From Heliopora coerulea (Eukaryota > Cnidaria > Anthozoa > Scleralcyonacea > Helioporidae): 64,000 nucleotides of DNA. This document shows positions 11,101 through 21,240 of the stretch, piece after piece (positions within the stretch are counted from its first letter, which is position 1; each line of letters starts with the position of its first letter). Location of the stretch: NCBI GenBank assembly GCA_030142905.1, contig JASJOG010000062.1:496001-560000 (forward strand), in the 5' to 3' direction. The notes under the pieces were generated by a model. It was not told the origin of the DNA, did not search any database, and was given only the letters and a program-made list of their open reading frames with translations. Position numbers and translations under genes: made by a program.

Positions 11101-14100
11101 TTATGGCATATACACTCGACCGCTAACTGTTAAGTTGATAATTTGTGAAGGAGGAAAATCTCGAGTGTCTAGATATTTTTAAGACCCAACGGGGACCTGT
11201 TGCGAAAAATGCAACTTTGGGCCATCCTGCTGGGAATCAAACCCGCGACCACTCCAATCTATTGCGATGCTCTGCCAACTGAGCTAGGGAGGCCGTTACC
11301 GAGAGCATGGCCACGAGTTTAGTATTTATAATGGTTGTAATGCCGATTAAGTGAAGGGGTATATTCGATAGAACATTATGGCATTTACACTCGACCGCTA
11401 GATTATCAGGTCGAGTTTAAATGCCATAATGTTCTATTGAATATACCCTTCTATCGAATATTAACAAAAGCAATCCGTTATGTAACATAGGGAAAGTGTG
11501 TTTTCATTATGTTATTTGGGAAGGCTCTTGGTAAGATGTTTTGAAGAATCGTTCGTATGAGTTATGACTGGTATGAGTACAGGATTACGGGGGTAGTGAA
11601 ATGATTTTTGAGTCCAAGTTCACATCATAACATGGAACAAACATGGAACTTTCATTAAAGTCATTGTCAATTAACAGCATTGTTAACTTCAACATGTCAA
11701 GCCGGAGTTTCCAGGAGAATAATCTTTAATCGGGCGCATCCCATTCCACTTGTTACCACCGACATGGCGCTGGAACGGATTATTGTCTATATCATCTCCA
11801 TACCGCAGAGGTTTTTCCACTGCCAAAGCTGAATTGCATTGTATTAATGAAAAATCGTGTTACTTGTAGTAGGCCTACAATCCAAAGTTCGTATTGCAGA
11901 GAAATCTTACCATCGGGTGGAATCAAAACAGAGTTGTTAAACCGTCTACATGTATACGAAAACATCCTTTGGTCGAACTTTATCTTATTGATTGCTACTC
12001 ATGTGCACTAGGACAATCTCGTTCAAATCTGATATCCTAAGGAAATTATAGTGTTATTTTCTATTTTATGTAGAAATTTTCCCTTGAAATTTGCTCATTA
12101 TAGTCCCACAATATTTTCTCTATTATTACCTAAAATATGAAAAAATCCGCAGGCTAATGTACCTACTAGTTGGTTGCTTTTCTGTCCTTCGCACCGTACA
12201 GCGTGATTTAGACAGTATTCTTTCTTTCGTGATAAAGGTGAAAGTTACCAATGCTCGCACTGCTTCAAGTATTGTGCCTCGGAGAGAATTTTACGAGATC
12301 ACATGAGACACCACGGTGAGCGGTATAACATTTAGTTGTAGATAAAAATTTCCTACGCTTAATTGTGCAAAACAGTCGTAAAGAAACAGAAGCTCCCATA
12401 TTGCAGCCGGGTGAAATATCTGGTGTAACTAAAGCTGGCTTAAAAACGTTTTGGGTGAAACTTAAAATAATGTAAATTAGAAACAATGTTTAGCTCCGGT
12501 ACACTTATGTTGAGCAGCTACTTCGTGGGTGGCCTCAGCTGTCATCGAGTATACGTGGTTGTATACTTTCACTGAGTTAGTGAAGATTATACTAATCGTT
12601 TACATATCAATAGGCGTTTGGTAATAAGCTGCTGTCGTATTTGTTCCAACTGTGTGGCTAGTATTGATATATCAAGCCTCCATATTCCTTTACTGATGTT
12701 AAAAGGTGATGAGTGGGAAGAAAATGGGGATCACCTTATTGCTTTCCGAGTTAAATAAGGTAAAAAGTGGTAATTAGGGGTCGTTTTGAAACATTAACTG
12801 TTGCCATAGCAACCATCGGATCGTTACACTTGGCAAGAGATTTTGATGTCAAAGATACCCATCACAATACTTCATTTTCCACAAAAATATTTACTTGCAA
12901 TTTTTTGCGGTCAAATTTGCTTTCTCACATATTTCAGCAAAGTACATGGAACCACTTCAAAAACCTGGCACAAATTTTTGGCGTGTAATTGCGAGACAAA
13001 TTTTGAGATTTCTTCGTGAACCCGGGCTGACATTTCAGAACATCTACATGTAACCGATACGTCGTGTACCAGATGCAGCACATCGATGACTTTAGCCAGA
13101 TAACAAATAGAAACAAGTCTTTAGCAGAAACGGTTGCAGTTCTTTTTGCAGGCTGCAAAATTGTTTAATATTAAAGCTCGAATGTGAGACATTAAAACTG
13201 TGACAGTCCGTTGCTTTTATGGTGAATTATTTTTGATAATTTCCTCAGAGACCTTGATAAAACACTTCACTGTATGATGCTGATGTTAATTTAATGCAGA
13301 GAGAGAATTTGTCTGTGGGACTACATGTAGAGGAGATTAGTGTCGCGTACAGTGCGTGTAATTGTGTGCAAAAGGGTCTTCATACGCAAAGCAAATTGTG
13401 ATAGAAATTGTGTTACTTCACACTGACGTTAATGTCGGCTACTGTCGTATTTTTTCTCGCCAGTAAATAACGTCAAGTGCCCACTTTGCGCCATGACCTG
13501 TCCAACCAAGTCCGCTCTTCAACACCATTTGAATTTCCGTCATTCAGATGAAAAGCCATTTCCTTGTGATATGTGTGACAGCAGGTATGATTTTGCATTG
13601 ATCAGGTGCGGATAACGACGTCTCGGGTAAGGGAATAGGCTCGTGCGCTTCGACATGCTCACATGTGCACGTATGCAGGGAGCTGCTGTGCTGTAATATT
13701 TGGTACAGAAGAGGCTTGCAGGCACCCAGACGAGCAGGTTGGTCGGTTGTTTGGCCTGTTGGTTGGCCTGTTGGTTGGCCTGTTGGTTGGCCTGTTGGTT
13801 GGCCTGTTGGTTGGCTGATATAAAAATATCACACATGATAGGTTAACTTTTCATTACATGACTTCTTCGTATAAAATCTAGTCTAGCTGCTATCCTTGTT
13901 TCAGAACACGTTTCGCTCTCTAACGAAGGGCCTTTGCTCAAAAAGTTAGAATTCTTTGCATCAGTCATGGCAATTAGCAACCTTTGAACTTTTTATGTTG
14001 GTTGTTTGCTTGGTTTGCTGGTTTGTTGGTTGGTCGGTTGGTCGGTTGGTCGGTTGGTCGGTCGGTCGGTCGGTCGGTCGGTCGGTCGGTCGGTCGGTCG

Positions 14101-17100
14101 GTCGGTTAACAAGAATTAGTTTAAAGATAGTGAAACAAAAATATGCGTGAAGGTAGAATGATACATGGGCGGTCTTAAACGACATGTAAAAACTCATAAG
14201 GTAGATTGGTTGGTTGGTTGGTTGGTTGGTTGGTTGGTTGGTTGGTTGGTTGGTTGGTTGGTTGGTTGGTTAGATAGATGGTTGGGTTGGGTTGGGTTGG
14301 GTTGGGTTGGGTTGGGTTAGGTTGGGTTGGGTCGTTCGGGTGGGTCGTTGCGTTGGTTGGTGGGTTGGTACACAGGTCGGTTAGTTGGCAGGTTGATTGG
14401 TTGACAGTTTAGTGGTTTGGCAGGTTTATTGATTGAACGGTTGGTGAGTTGACGGATTAGTACAGTAGTTTGGTAGGCAGATACCCCGATTACTATTTTA
14501 CTGCATTAATGTATAAATAATACCAGAGTATTGGTCTTTTCACCCTTTTAGTTTTAAGTCAAGAAACGACTTGCGCCGTCATCAACAGACGCACAACCCA
14601 GTCTATAACTTCAGCTGTGAAGTGGAAAATTGCAATTACGTTACCAAAACACTGCAAAACTTAAGAAGACATTACAAAGTGTATCATGAAGTAAGTGACC
14701 TCACAGACATGACAAGCGTTAGGGAACATTTCGAGAATTTACGCCCATTTCTTTGTGACAGTACCGTACTTTACATGTGGCTAGTAATTTTTGCTGCAAT
14801 TCGTTTCTTTTTTCAAATTTAGGGTTTTTTGTTCGGTTCACCAGCATGGCCAACATTCCTTTTATCAATTTAATCTTGGTGTTGGATGAAAAAGTCATAT
14901 AAGCTGTTTGAGAACCACTTACTCAAAACTTTCATTTAGCTTAGCTTACAAAGTTTATTTGTTTTTTGGGGGTTTTTTGGGGTTTTTTTATCTGCTCCTC
15001 AGCACAGTAACCCTTAAAAAATGGTTCGAAACTGTTACTCATAAATCCGAATGTAGATTCACTCGAGAAGCCCTGTCACTTGATCGTCAAACGCCTACTA
15101 ATTATTTATCCCAGATTTTCTGGTGTCGCTTTAAAGACTGCAAGGTTGCTACCAATTTGGAAATGAAAACATTTTCGCTAGTTTGACATCTTTATGATAG
15201 GGGAAATCAAATTGTTTTTCCCATTAGAACTGCCATTTACAAGTAGTTAATATTTAGTGTAAAATGTGACTGGAAAATTAAGTTTGTTTTATATCAAAGA
15301 ATAATTATAGTACTAGAGAACAGCGCTTACTACTCGTTCCTATCACACTTCGTTCTCGAAGCACTGAGATCTGTTTGATATGTCAATGATGTACTCTATT
15401 ATGTAACTTTGTTGACTAAGCATCTTGATTTGTTGGAAAAATAAGTATATCTTAACTACTCAACGAATTCACTTGAAACTATGCAAGTCAATACGTTACA
15501 TGATATTAGACATCATTAGACCAAAATACCATTACCAGGATAACATGATAGTTCCAGAATCACTCTCTCAATAAAGCAAAATTGTTTGTTTTCTGACACA
15601 TGAGGTCAAAGTGTCCTGTTTTTGTACTTTTACTTGGCGTATAACATTTCGATGAAAACATATTTTCCAGGCCATAATTTTTGGCAGAAAAAATTTTTGA
15701 CCGACGTAAGCGGACTGGGGACTAATACAGTACTATCGTAAAAACATTTCTTTGAGATAATGTTTAGTTTCATGAGCTGTAGAGATGTACACAACTTCAT
15801 GAGTCTTCGTTGAACACGCACAAATATGTACTTGATTTTCCAACAGTTGAAGCTGCCCTTCCAACAAAATGACGTCATAAAGTATCTCATCTGCATTTCA
15901 AACAAATTTGAATATCTCAAGAAGGAAGTGAGATATGGAGGAACAGAAACGTCACTCTTTATAACTTCAACAGTTCTTTCATTTCAAATAAACTGAATTT
16001 TCAGGTCATATAATTTTAAATTAATTAAAAAAAATTCAATGCTATTTGTCAATATCTTAGAATGTAATCGACTATTTGAACTCCCTTTTTACTGCTTTTA
16101 CTACTCTCTTCTTTTCTTTTCATATCTTTTCTTGTCTTTCTTTTTCTTTACCTTTATTTTTCTCTTTCCTTTCCTTTTTTTCTTTGCTTTGTGCTGTTCT
16201 TTCCTTTTCATTTCTTTCCTTTTCCTTTCCTTTTTTCTTTTTTTTCCTTTCCTTTTCTCTTCTTTGCTTGTCTTTTCTTTCTTTTGCATTTCCTTTCTTT
16301 TCTTTTCTTTTCTTTTTATATCTTTTCTTTTCTTTCCCCATTTTTTATCTTTTCTTTCTCCCTTTTCTTATCGCCTCTTTTCTTTTTGCTTTTCTTTATT
16401 CTTTTAGGGGCCATCTGGAGGTCGTTACGAGTGCCATATGTGCGGAAGTCGTTACTCCAGGGGAACTGGTCTTACCAAACATTTGAAAAAGCAACATACT
16501 TTCCATTGGCCAGCTGGACATACCCGATTTAGGTATTATTTTGTTTACAAGAACTGAATTAACTAAACTATATTTTATTTTTACCTACTGAAAACAACTC
16601 CAAATCTTGTACCTTGCGATGTCAATTGTTAGGACTTCAGGAATGACTACCTTTCCTCTAGAGCGCCGTGTTCACACTTTCGTGAAAAAAATTCAAATTC
16701 ACCGGGTACCCTCGAGCCCTCGATATGAGTACAAACTGAATCTACGTCTACACAAAAGAAATTACTGAACTAATTTACCTGGCTAAATTTTATCATCAAA
16801 CTCAGTATTGCTTCTTGCCGTAAATACAAAATTATAAAGAACTTGGTGCTGTAGCACCCAAATAAACGTCAAAATATTGAGATCTCGCCAAAATTTGGGT
16901 CGGTATGAACCAGTAGGCCTAGTTCAGTTTATTTGTAAGAGTTAGTTTCGGATCTAACCGATGTCGACCTCGACCACTTCACACCTTGTATGAAAGCAAA
17001 CCGTACCGAAGTCAGCTTAACTGCAAATTTAAGGGCCAAAAGGGTTTGAAAACTGCCCAGACAAAGAGTGGGAAATTCGATTCGAACGAAAGTCCATCAT

Positions 17101-19002
17101 CAGAGCTAAAGGTGAAACGTTATGAAAACAAGGTGATGTATTTGTAAATAAAAATAAAAGTTATGTGACGCAAAATTCAATTATTATTTTAAATGTCCAT
17201 CAGTTAACCGAAAAGGGGATGGCCAGCCAGAGGACCCAAAAGAATGGTAATGCGGAAAAGTTGAAAACCCGACGAAGAAAAGATTACAAGCCAGTGTTTT
17301 TATCCGTCCATGCTAGACAAAGTCATTAACTTGTAAATGAATAAATGACACTAGCCAAAATTTCAAATTTAAAGGAATAAAGCGCACAAGCAAAGTTTTT
17401 GATCCGTCTTGCTAGAGAAAAACGTTAACTTTGAAACGGGTTAAATGAAAGGTAATTGTTCGTTAATTCTGTGGGGATGAATGTTTCCAAGTTTGAAAAT
17501 GAGACAAGAAAGATGACGGAACTCGAAACCGTATATATGCGAGTACTTTGCGACCTAAAACATCCGTAGCATATTTTTAACTAGTTTTCAAACTGGGGAT
17601 TTGATCAAGGATTACCTTGCTCATAAGAGAATGATCCACTTACTGGAACATTCGCGGCTCAGTTGCCTGCTGTCAGTAGCCGTGCTACTTGTTCTTTCAA
17701 ATAAATGGACTTTTGTTTTTTACAGGTACAAGGAGCACGATGACGGAATGTATCGGTTGCAAACTGTTAGATTTGAGAGTGTCGAGCTTTCTCAGCAACT
17801 ACAGGCGCTAGAGAACGAAAACAGCATGTCAGAAGGCGAGGAATCTGAAGAGTGGCAACTGTACGAAGGATCATATGATCAGGAATTTAAAAATATAACT
17901 TCACAGCAGTACGAGGATCAACTCCAAATTAAAAGGTAGGTCAAGAAATCCAAATTCATTTTGACTAATGAAAACAGAAACATTTCATTTCATATAGAAA
18001 CACTTTGAAATACACACATCCTCCCACCACAATGCGCGAGCACACCCCTCACACACCCCTGCACGCGTAGACAAATGCACACCTTACTCCATCCTCTCCT
18101 ATAGACATACTCGCTTTAACGAAAACGAAGGCCGAGTTCTGTAACCAACTTTGAATTGTTTGGACATCTGACGAAACACGACGTTCGAGTGTATGATATG
18201 ACATCTCAAATGAATCTGTATTTATAGAGAAAATCGGGTTTAAAGTTGTGGAAATTCTATGCTAATTAAGATCAGATATCCAAACTACGTATCGGTACTG
18301 ATTTCCTTTGTGTTTTGCTCATGAATTTTTGATGAGTTTGAGATATTAGGATACAGATCAGTAAAAAGAATAGAACGGGATAAGGAGGGGATAAAAGAAA
18401 TGAAAAAAAAAAGTTTCACGAAAGCAGAAAGTTATACATCTGCAATTACATCTAACTTTTACATGCAAGTATATGTCAACCCAAGAACTCGTTTTATGTT
18501 TTCTTTTTAAAAAATTAAATCAGCTACTGGATTTTTTGAATTGTTCGTGCTAAACTTTCTTCATGACTACTGTGTAATGCCATTTTGTACTGAAAGATAA
18601 GAATTCACTTCAGTCATCTTATATGTTCCTACATATTACAGACAAACAGACGACCTAGCACATGAAGCAGATGCATCGACAGGCCCTTCTGAAACTGCTA
18701 ATGTTTCATCTCAGCCACCAAATCATCAAAATCTCCTTGATATGTTGAGGCAATTCAAGGAGTGTCAACCAAACGGTGACACCCACAACGATAGACTCCA
18801 TCCTACAGTAGCTTTCAATTCCGGCACAGAAACTGTTGCTTTTTCCAACGTGTTCGAGGATCCAAATACTGTGGAAAAGTCACCTAACGTCCAAGGAGCC
18901 GACAGTCTTTCCCGTGGGGATGTAGCAGATCATGCTATTTTGGATTTACAGGAAGCTGCAGCCCTATTAGCAAGGTTAAGGAATTCTGGAGTGACATCTT
19001 AA
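7733..19002 (+). CDS. HINFP: HINFP orthologue (histone H4 transcription factor), 8 coding exons
   Basis: HINFP (MIZF) is a C2H2 zinc-finger transcription factor that in vertebrates activates histone H4 genes at the G1/S transition. I joined eight exons: 7733-8183, 9782-9934, 12238-12315, 13464-13584, 14552-14690, 16408-16532, 17726-17935 and 18642-19002. Together they give 1,638 bases, or 545 residues plus stop, in one frame across seven GT-AG introns. Human HINFP is 517 residues. About ten C2H2 fingers run in order: near residues 5-27, 46-69, 110-132 and 147-169, then further fingers to about 345. The family-diagnostic block after the last finger ([17 protein letters not shown]) is split by the exon 6/7 junction. 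The C-terminal third (about 385-545) is acidic, Ser/Glu-rich and poorly conserved. The ATG at 7733 leads directly into finger 1. No frameshift or stop was found, so the gene looks intact. Confidence 0.93.
9782..9934 (+). CDS. HINFP: HINFP coding exon 2
   Basis: Codes residues 151-201: the rest of finger 4 (…RTHTHEKC) and finger 5 ([20 protein letters not shown]), which closely parallels the vertebrate ACPTCGGMF…FLDHIRRQ block. The acceptor is atcatag/att and the donor gaaa/gtaagt, phase 1. Confidence 0.92.
10785..10856 (-). repeat. tRNA-derived SINE-like copy A in HINFP intron 2
   Basis: On the minus strand there is a Pol III A box (TAGTTCAGTTGG) and a B box (GGCTTCGATTCC) at tRNA-like spacing. 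It is followed by a shared tail ending in a GTTGC…CAGTTGAGTCTT segment. The stems do not form a sound tRNA. Copy B (11226-11296) shares both the tRNA-like head and the flanking CTCTCGG/GGCCA segment, so this is a repeat family, not a tRNA gene. Confidence 0.65.
11226..11296 (-). repeat. tRNA-derived SINE-like copy B in HINFP intron 2
   Basis: The minus strand carries the A box TAGCTCAGTTGG and the B box GGGTTTGATTCC. The head is better preserved than in copy A, 440 bases away. Both copies lie in the same orientation, antisense to HINFP. The shared sequence extends on both sides of the tRNA-like part. Confidence 0.7.
11369..11437. repeat. Hairpin repeat in HINFP intron 2
   Basis: The arms at 11369-11397 and 11410-11437 share ATAGAACATTATGGCATTTA and CTCGACC, with a ~12-base loop. 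A third, direct copy of the arm lies at 11093-11124. The unit therefore flanks SINE-like copy B on both sides. Confidence 0.7.
12238..12315 (+). CDS. HINFP: HINFP coding exon 3
   Basis: A 78-base exon coding residues 202-227, essentially finger 6 (YQCSHCFKY…LRDHMRHH). The acceptor is gataaag/gtgaa and the donor cacg/gtgagc, phase 1 to phase 1. It is too short to be found by open-frame length alone. Confidence 0.9.
13464..13584 (+). CDS. HINFP: HINFP coding exon 4
   Basis: Codes residues 228-267 with finger 7 ([10 protein letters not shown]…FRHSDEKP) and the cysteine pair of finger 8 (CDMCDS). The acceptor is tctcgccag/taaat and the donor gcag/gtatga, phase 2. Confidence 0.92.
13737..13818. 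repeat. 12-bp minisatellite (GGTTGGCCTGTT)n in HINFP intron 4
   Basis: About five to six copies of a 12-base unit. They account for the (NQQA)n translation seen on the minus strand, which is not a real protein. Confidence 0.85.
14010..14335. repeat. Compound GGTT/GGTC/GGGTT microsatellites in HINFP intron 4
   Basis: Three arrays follow one another: (GGTTGGTC) and (GGTC) units at about 14020-14106, (GGTT)n at about 14206-14270, and (GGGTT)n at about 14281-14335. The first and second arrays are separated by ~95 bases of non-repeat DNA that resembles a decayed zinc-finger exon. Confidence 0.85.
14132..14200 (+). pseudogene. Possible ghost zinc-finger exon inside HINFP intron 4
   Basis: After a possible acceptor (aaagatag/t), the frame compatible with exon 4 reads to a TGA at 14159-14161 and then [13 protein letters not shown]. 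That is the helix and histidine half of a C2H2 finger. It ends at a GT (aag/gtagat) in phase 0, the same exit phase as exon 5. The single in-frame stop and the lack of a proper cysteine pair argue that it is decayed. It may be an old duplicate of a finger exon. Chance is not excluded. Confidence 0.35.
14552..14690 (+). CDS. HINFP: HINFP coding exon 5
   Basis: Codes residues 268-314: the helix and histidines of finger 8 ([12 protein letters not shown]) and finger 9 ([12 protein letters not shown]…RRHYKVYHE). The acceptor is cccttttag/tttta and the donor gaa/gtaagt, phase 0. Confidence 0.92.
16085..16406. repeat. ~320-base pyrimidine tract (TTTTC-type) in HINFP intron 5
   Basis: The plus strand is almost exclusively C and T with degenerate (TTTTC)n units, running into the acceptor of exon 6. 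All long Phe/Ser frames here, and the Lys/Arg frames opposite, are artefacts of this tract. Confidence 0.9.
16408..16532 (+). CDS. HINFP: HINFP coding exon 6
   Basis: Codes residues 315-355: finger 10 ([10 protein letters not shown]…KHLKKQH) and the start of the family block WPAGHTRFR. The acceptor is ttcttttag/ggg, directly downstream of a ~320-base pyrimidine tract. The donor is ttag/gtatta, phase 2. Confidence 0.93.
17726..17935 (+). CDS. HINFP: HINFP coding exon 7
   Basis: Codes residues 356-425, continuing the family block ([20 protein letters not shown]) into an acidic, Gln/Glu-rich tail. The acceptor is tttttacag/gtac and the donor aaaag/gtaggt, phase 2. The match to vertebrate HINFP ends around SVEL. 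Confidence 0.92.
18642..19002 (+). CDS. HINFP: HINFP coding exon 8 (terminal)
   Basis: Codes residues 426-545 and ends at TAA 19000-19002. The acceptor atattacag/acaaac joins in frame to exon 7. The sequence is polar and low in conservation, as expected for the HINFP C-terminus. It has a LLDMLRQF helix-like segment and ends with an Ala/Leu-rich stretch near the stop. Confidence 0.85.
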
Positions 19003-20100
19003 CAGTTGTCTCGTAAAACATCGTCAAAAGCTTGCATAAATTTCATAGATCTAACTTGAATTTAAAGTATAGTAAGACTGAATATACTCAAGAAAAAAAT
19101 ATGGCTTTTTGGATTAAATCTTTCCCGGCGTGATAAGACTTCTAATAATTTACTCTGGCTAACGCCAGGCGATTATACTTGTCAAAGAGAGAGTTCCCAC
19201 CGAAAGAGAGTTAAGTGCAAGAAAAGAACTGGATCTTTTTTCGAAGTCTGAGAAATTGATTAAAGATTAAAGATTTAGTGTCAGGGTTATACTTAGATTT
19301 ACAGTGAAGGGTTGGATTATATCGGACTTATAGTGTAAGTTAGGTTTTCACTAAGTTTGTTGAGCTAACCTTGCTTAATACTGGGGGCGTTTTTTCTCAC
19401 GTTTCTTTATTTTATTCATTTTCAAAGCCACAGTTGTGGCCATGTTGGAAAGGTCCTCTCGTGTATACTCTTTAGCACAAGGTCACTAACACTTTGTACC
19501 TATGTGGCCGCCACCTTTTTTTCTGTCTTCAGTCTTGGAAGTGGGTTTCTCGATCTAGTCTGTTTGAGAGATCAATAGTCATATTTCATCTCAATACGGA
19601 TTGTTTTAGAGACAATTTGGAATTTGGTTATGAATTTTAGAATAACGAACCATCAGTGATAACCAGCTTATACGTAGATTTAAAAAGAACTATCTACTCA
19701 CTATGGTGAATGACCGCATTGGACAGTATTGCTTGAAGAACCGTTGAAAAAACGTAAACAGACATTTTATTTTTGGAACTCTTTAAATCTCTTGAAATTT
19801 CTTAAAACTTACAAGCATTTAGAGGCTTTCTTTTCCAATAGAATGGTATTGTCTATCCAGTTAGTCTAAACTGGTTCGTCTGAGGAAAGAAATTATATTC
19901 CCCTTACATTTTTCCGAGCTGAACGTTATATCATTCTTCAATGCACAAGATCAGATTTATATCTTCCTCATACTGAATAGGCGCCATGTGCAGCAACTAC
20001 CTTAGACATAGTGACGTGATCAACAAACTTCCGATGGTGGGATGTAATAAATGAGGCTGCTGACATAATTTATCATAATAAGCTGCAAGGTTGGCGCCAT
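19003..20100. other. Downstream of HINFP, no recognised gene
   Basis: Presumed HINFP 3' UTR followed by unassigned A+T-rich DNA. I could not place a convincing polyadenylation signal. Confidence 0.4.
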
Positions 20101-20166
20101 TGAACTCTAAAAAGACTGGAACGGTACCTGCAAACTGTATTTTGAAGCCATCATGGAGGCTGACAT
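20101..20166 (-). repeat. Dispersed repeat (GTTCCAGTCTTTTTAGAGTT family), copy 1
   Basis: The minus-strand sequence reads from a CCTCCAT-type segment through TGGCTTCAAAAT to the core GTTCCAGTCTTTTTAGAGTT. Other copies are at 20385-20465 (plus), 31138-31168 (minus) and 38578-38690 (plus). The repeated peptide-like string VPVFLEFN in overlapping open frames comes from this repeat. Confidence 0.6.
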
Positions 20167-20384
20167 GTGGGTCAATTTGCGGGTCATCCCAGTCCCCTAA
20201 ACGATAAAACACGCAACCTATTGTGAAAAGCTTCTCCAAATTTCGGATTTTTTGACAGTTTTCTTTTTTGTCCTTAGTAAAGTGGAAGACAATGTCTTTA
20301 GGACTGTGCATATTTGTTAGAATCAACTGTCCATGAAAAGTAAAAGTTCAGTACAATTTTTTCCCACGCGTGTTTTTGACCCAC

Positions 20385-20465
20385 ATGGCTGCCCCCATGT
20401 CGGCTTCCCTCAGTTGTAAGGCCACACATAACGAGGTATCGTTCCAGTCTTTTTAGAGTTCACTG
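20385..20465 (+). repeat. Dispersed repeat (GTTCCAGTCTTTTTAGAGTT family), copy 2
   Basis: Carries the same core (about 20440-20460), preceded by an ATGGCTGCCCCCAT-type segment similar to that of the copy at 38578. It lies about 220 bases from copy 1 in opposite orientation. Confidence 0.6.
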
Positions 20466-21240
20466 GTTGGCGCAAGCTTGGTAACTTGAGGTATCACTAC
20501 TGGTACCGTTGGCCATTCCGATATAAGACGAACACGTTTAATCGTTTGTTGACGATAAGAGAGAAAACTGCAAATGCAAAGTGCTTGAGGTCTTTTGATA
20601 ACTTGATCAATAAGTTCAGAAATGAGGATGTTAAGGCTTTACTAAAGTCCGGAAAGTAAATACGAATATAGTCAACCGCATCCAACGTTTTCAATTATTA
20701 CATACTATGATGAGTAAGGAAGACGTTGCTGAAGCACCCTTGAGACAGCCAAACCGCTTTTCCGATTCAATTTAATTGCTAATATCGTTAATTATCCATT
20801 TAGCTACAATATCTTCAAGAATGTTTAATAAACAGGGTTTCAAAACAACGAAAAGTCAAATGTCCTGAGGTCTTCAGTGTAGACTTTGGATCGGAGAGGT
20901 GGGTAAGAGACCCGAATGTAGAGCTGTATCTACGTTTTCTTTTTTTGAGCTTTTCACGTCCGCGCGCTCAGAGTTAGCAAATAATTCATTAATTTTTTGT
21001 CTGATCTGAATGCTATGATTTATCGTTCCCCTTTTTCATTCATGTTGTCAGATAATAGACGTTCGTCGCAAAAGGTTTGTGCGGACCAAGAAACGTGGAA
21101 AAGGTACAGCTGGATGTAGAGAATCGCAGGCTGCATTTTAGCAGCTTTTCTGGTTTCTCTCTTCGCTGTTAGATTTATGTTCTGTCTCTGTCTCTGTCTG
21201 TCTGTCTTTCTCTCTGTCTCTCTGTCTCATGGAAGCAACA

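Noticed and set aside
10785..11296. Two functional tRNA genes
   Set aside because: A and B boxes are present, but the acceptor and anticodon stems do not pair and the similarity extends beyond tRNA ends; SINE-like repeats fit better.
13540..13836. Minus-strand (NQQA)n protein
   Set aside because: Translation of the 12-bp minisatellite in HINFP intron 4.
16039..16532. Long Phe/Ser-rich (plus) and Lys/Glu/Arg-rich (minus) open frames
   Set aside because: They are translations of a pure pyrimidine tract in HINFP intron 5; no coding signal.
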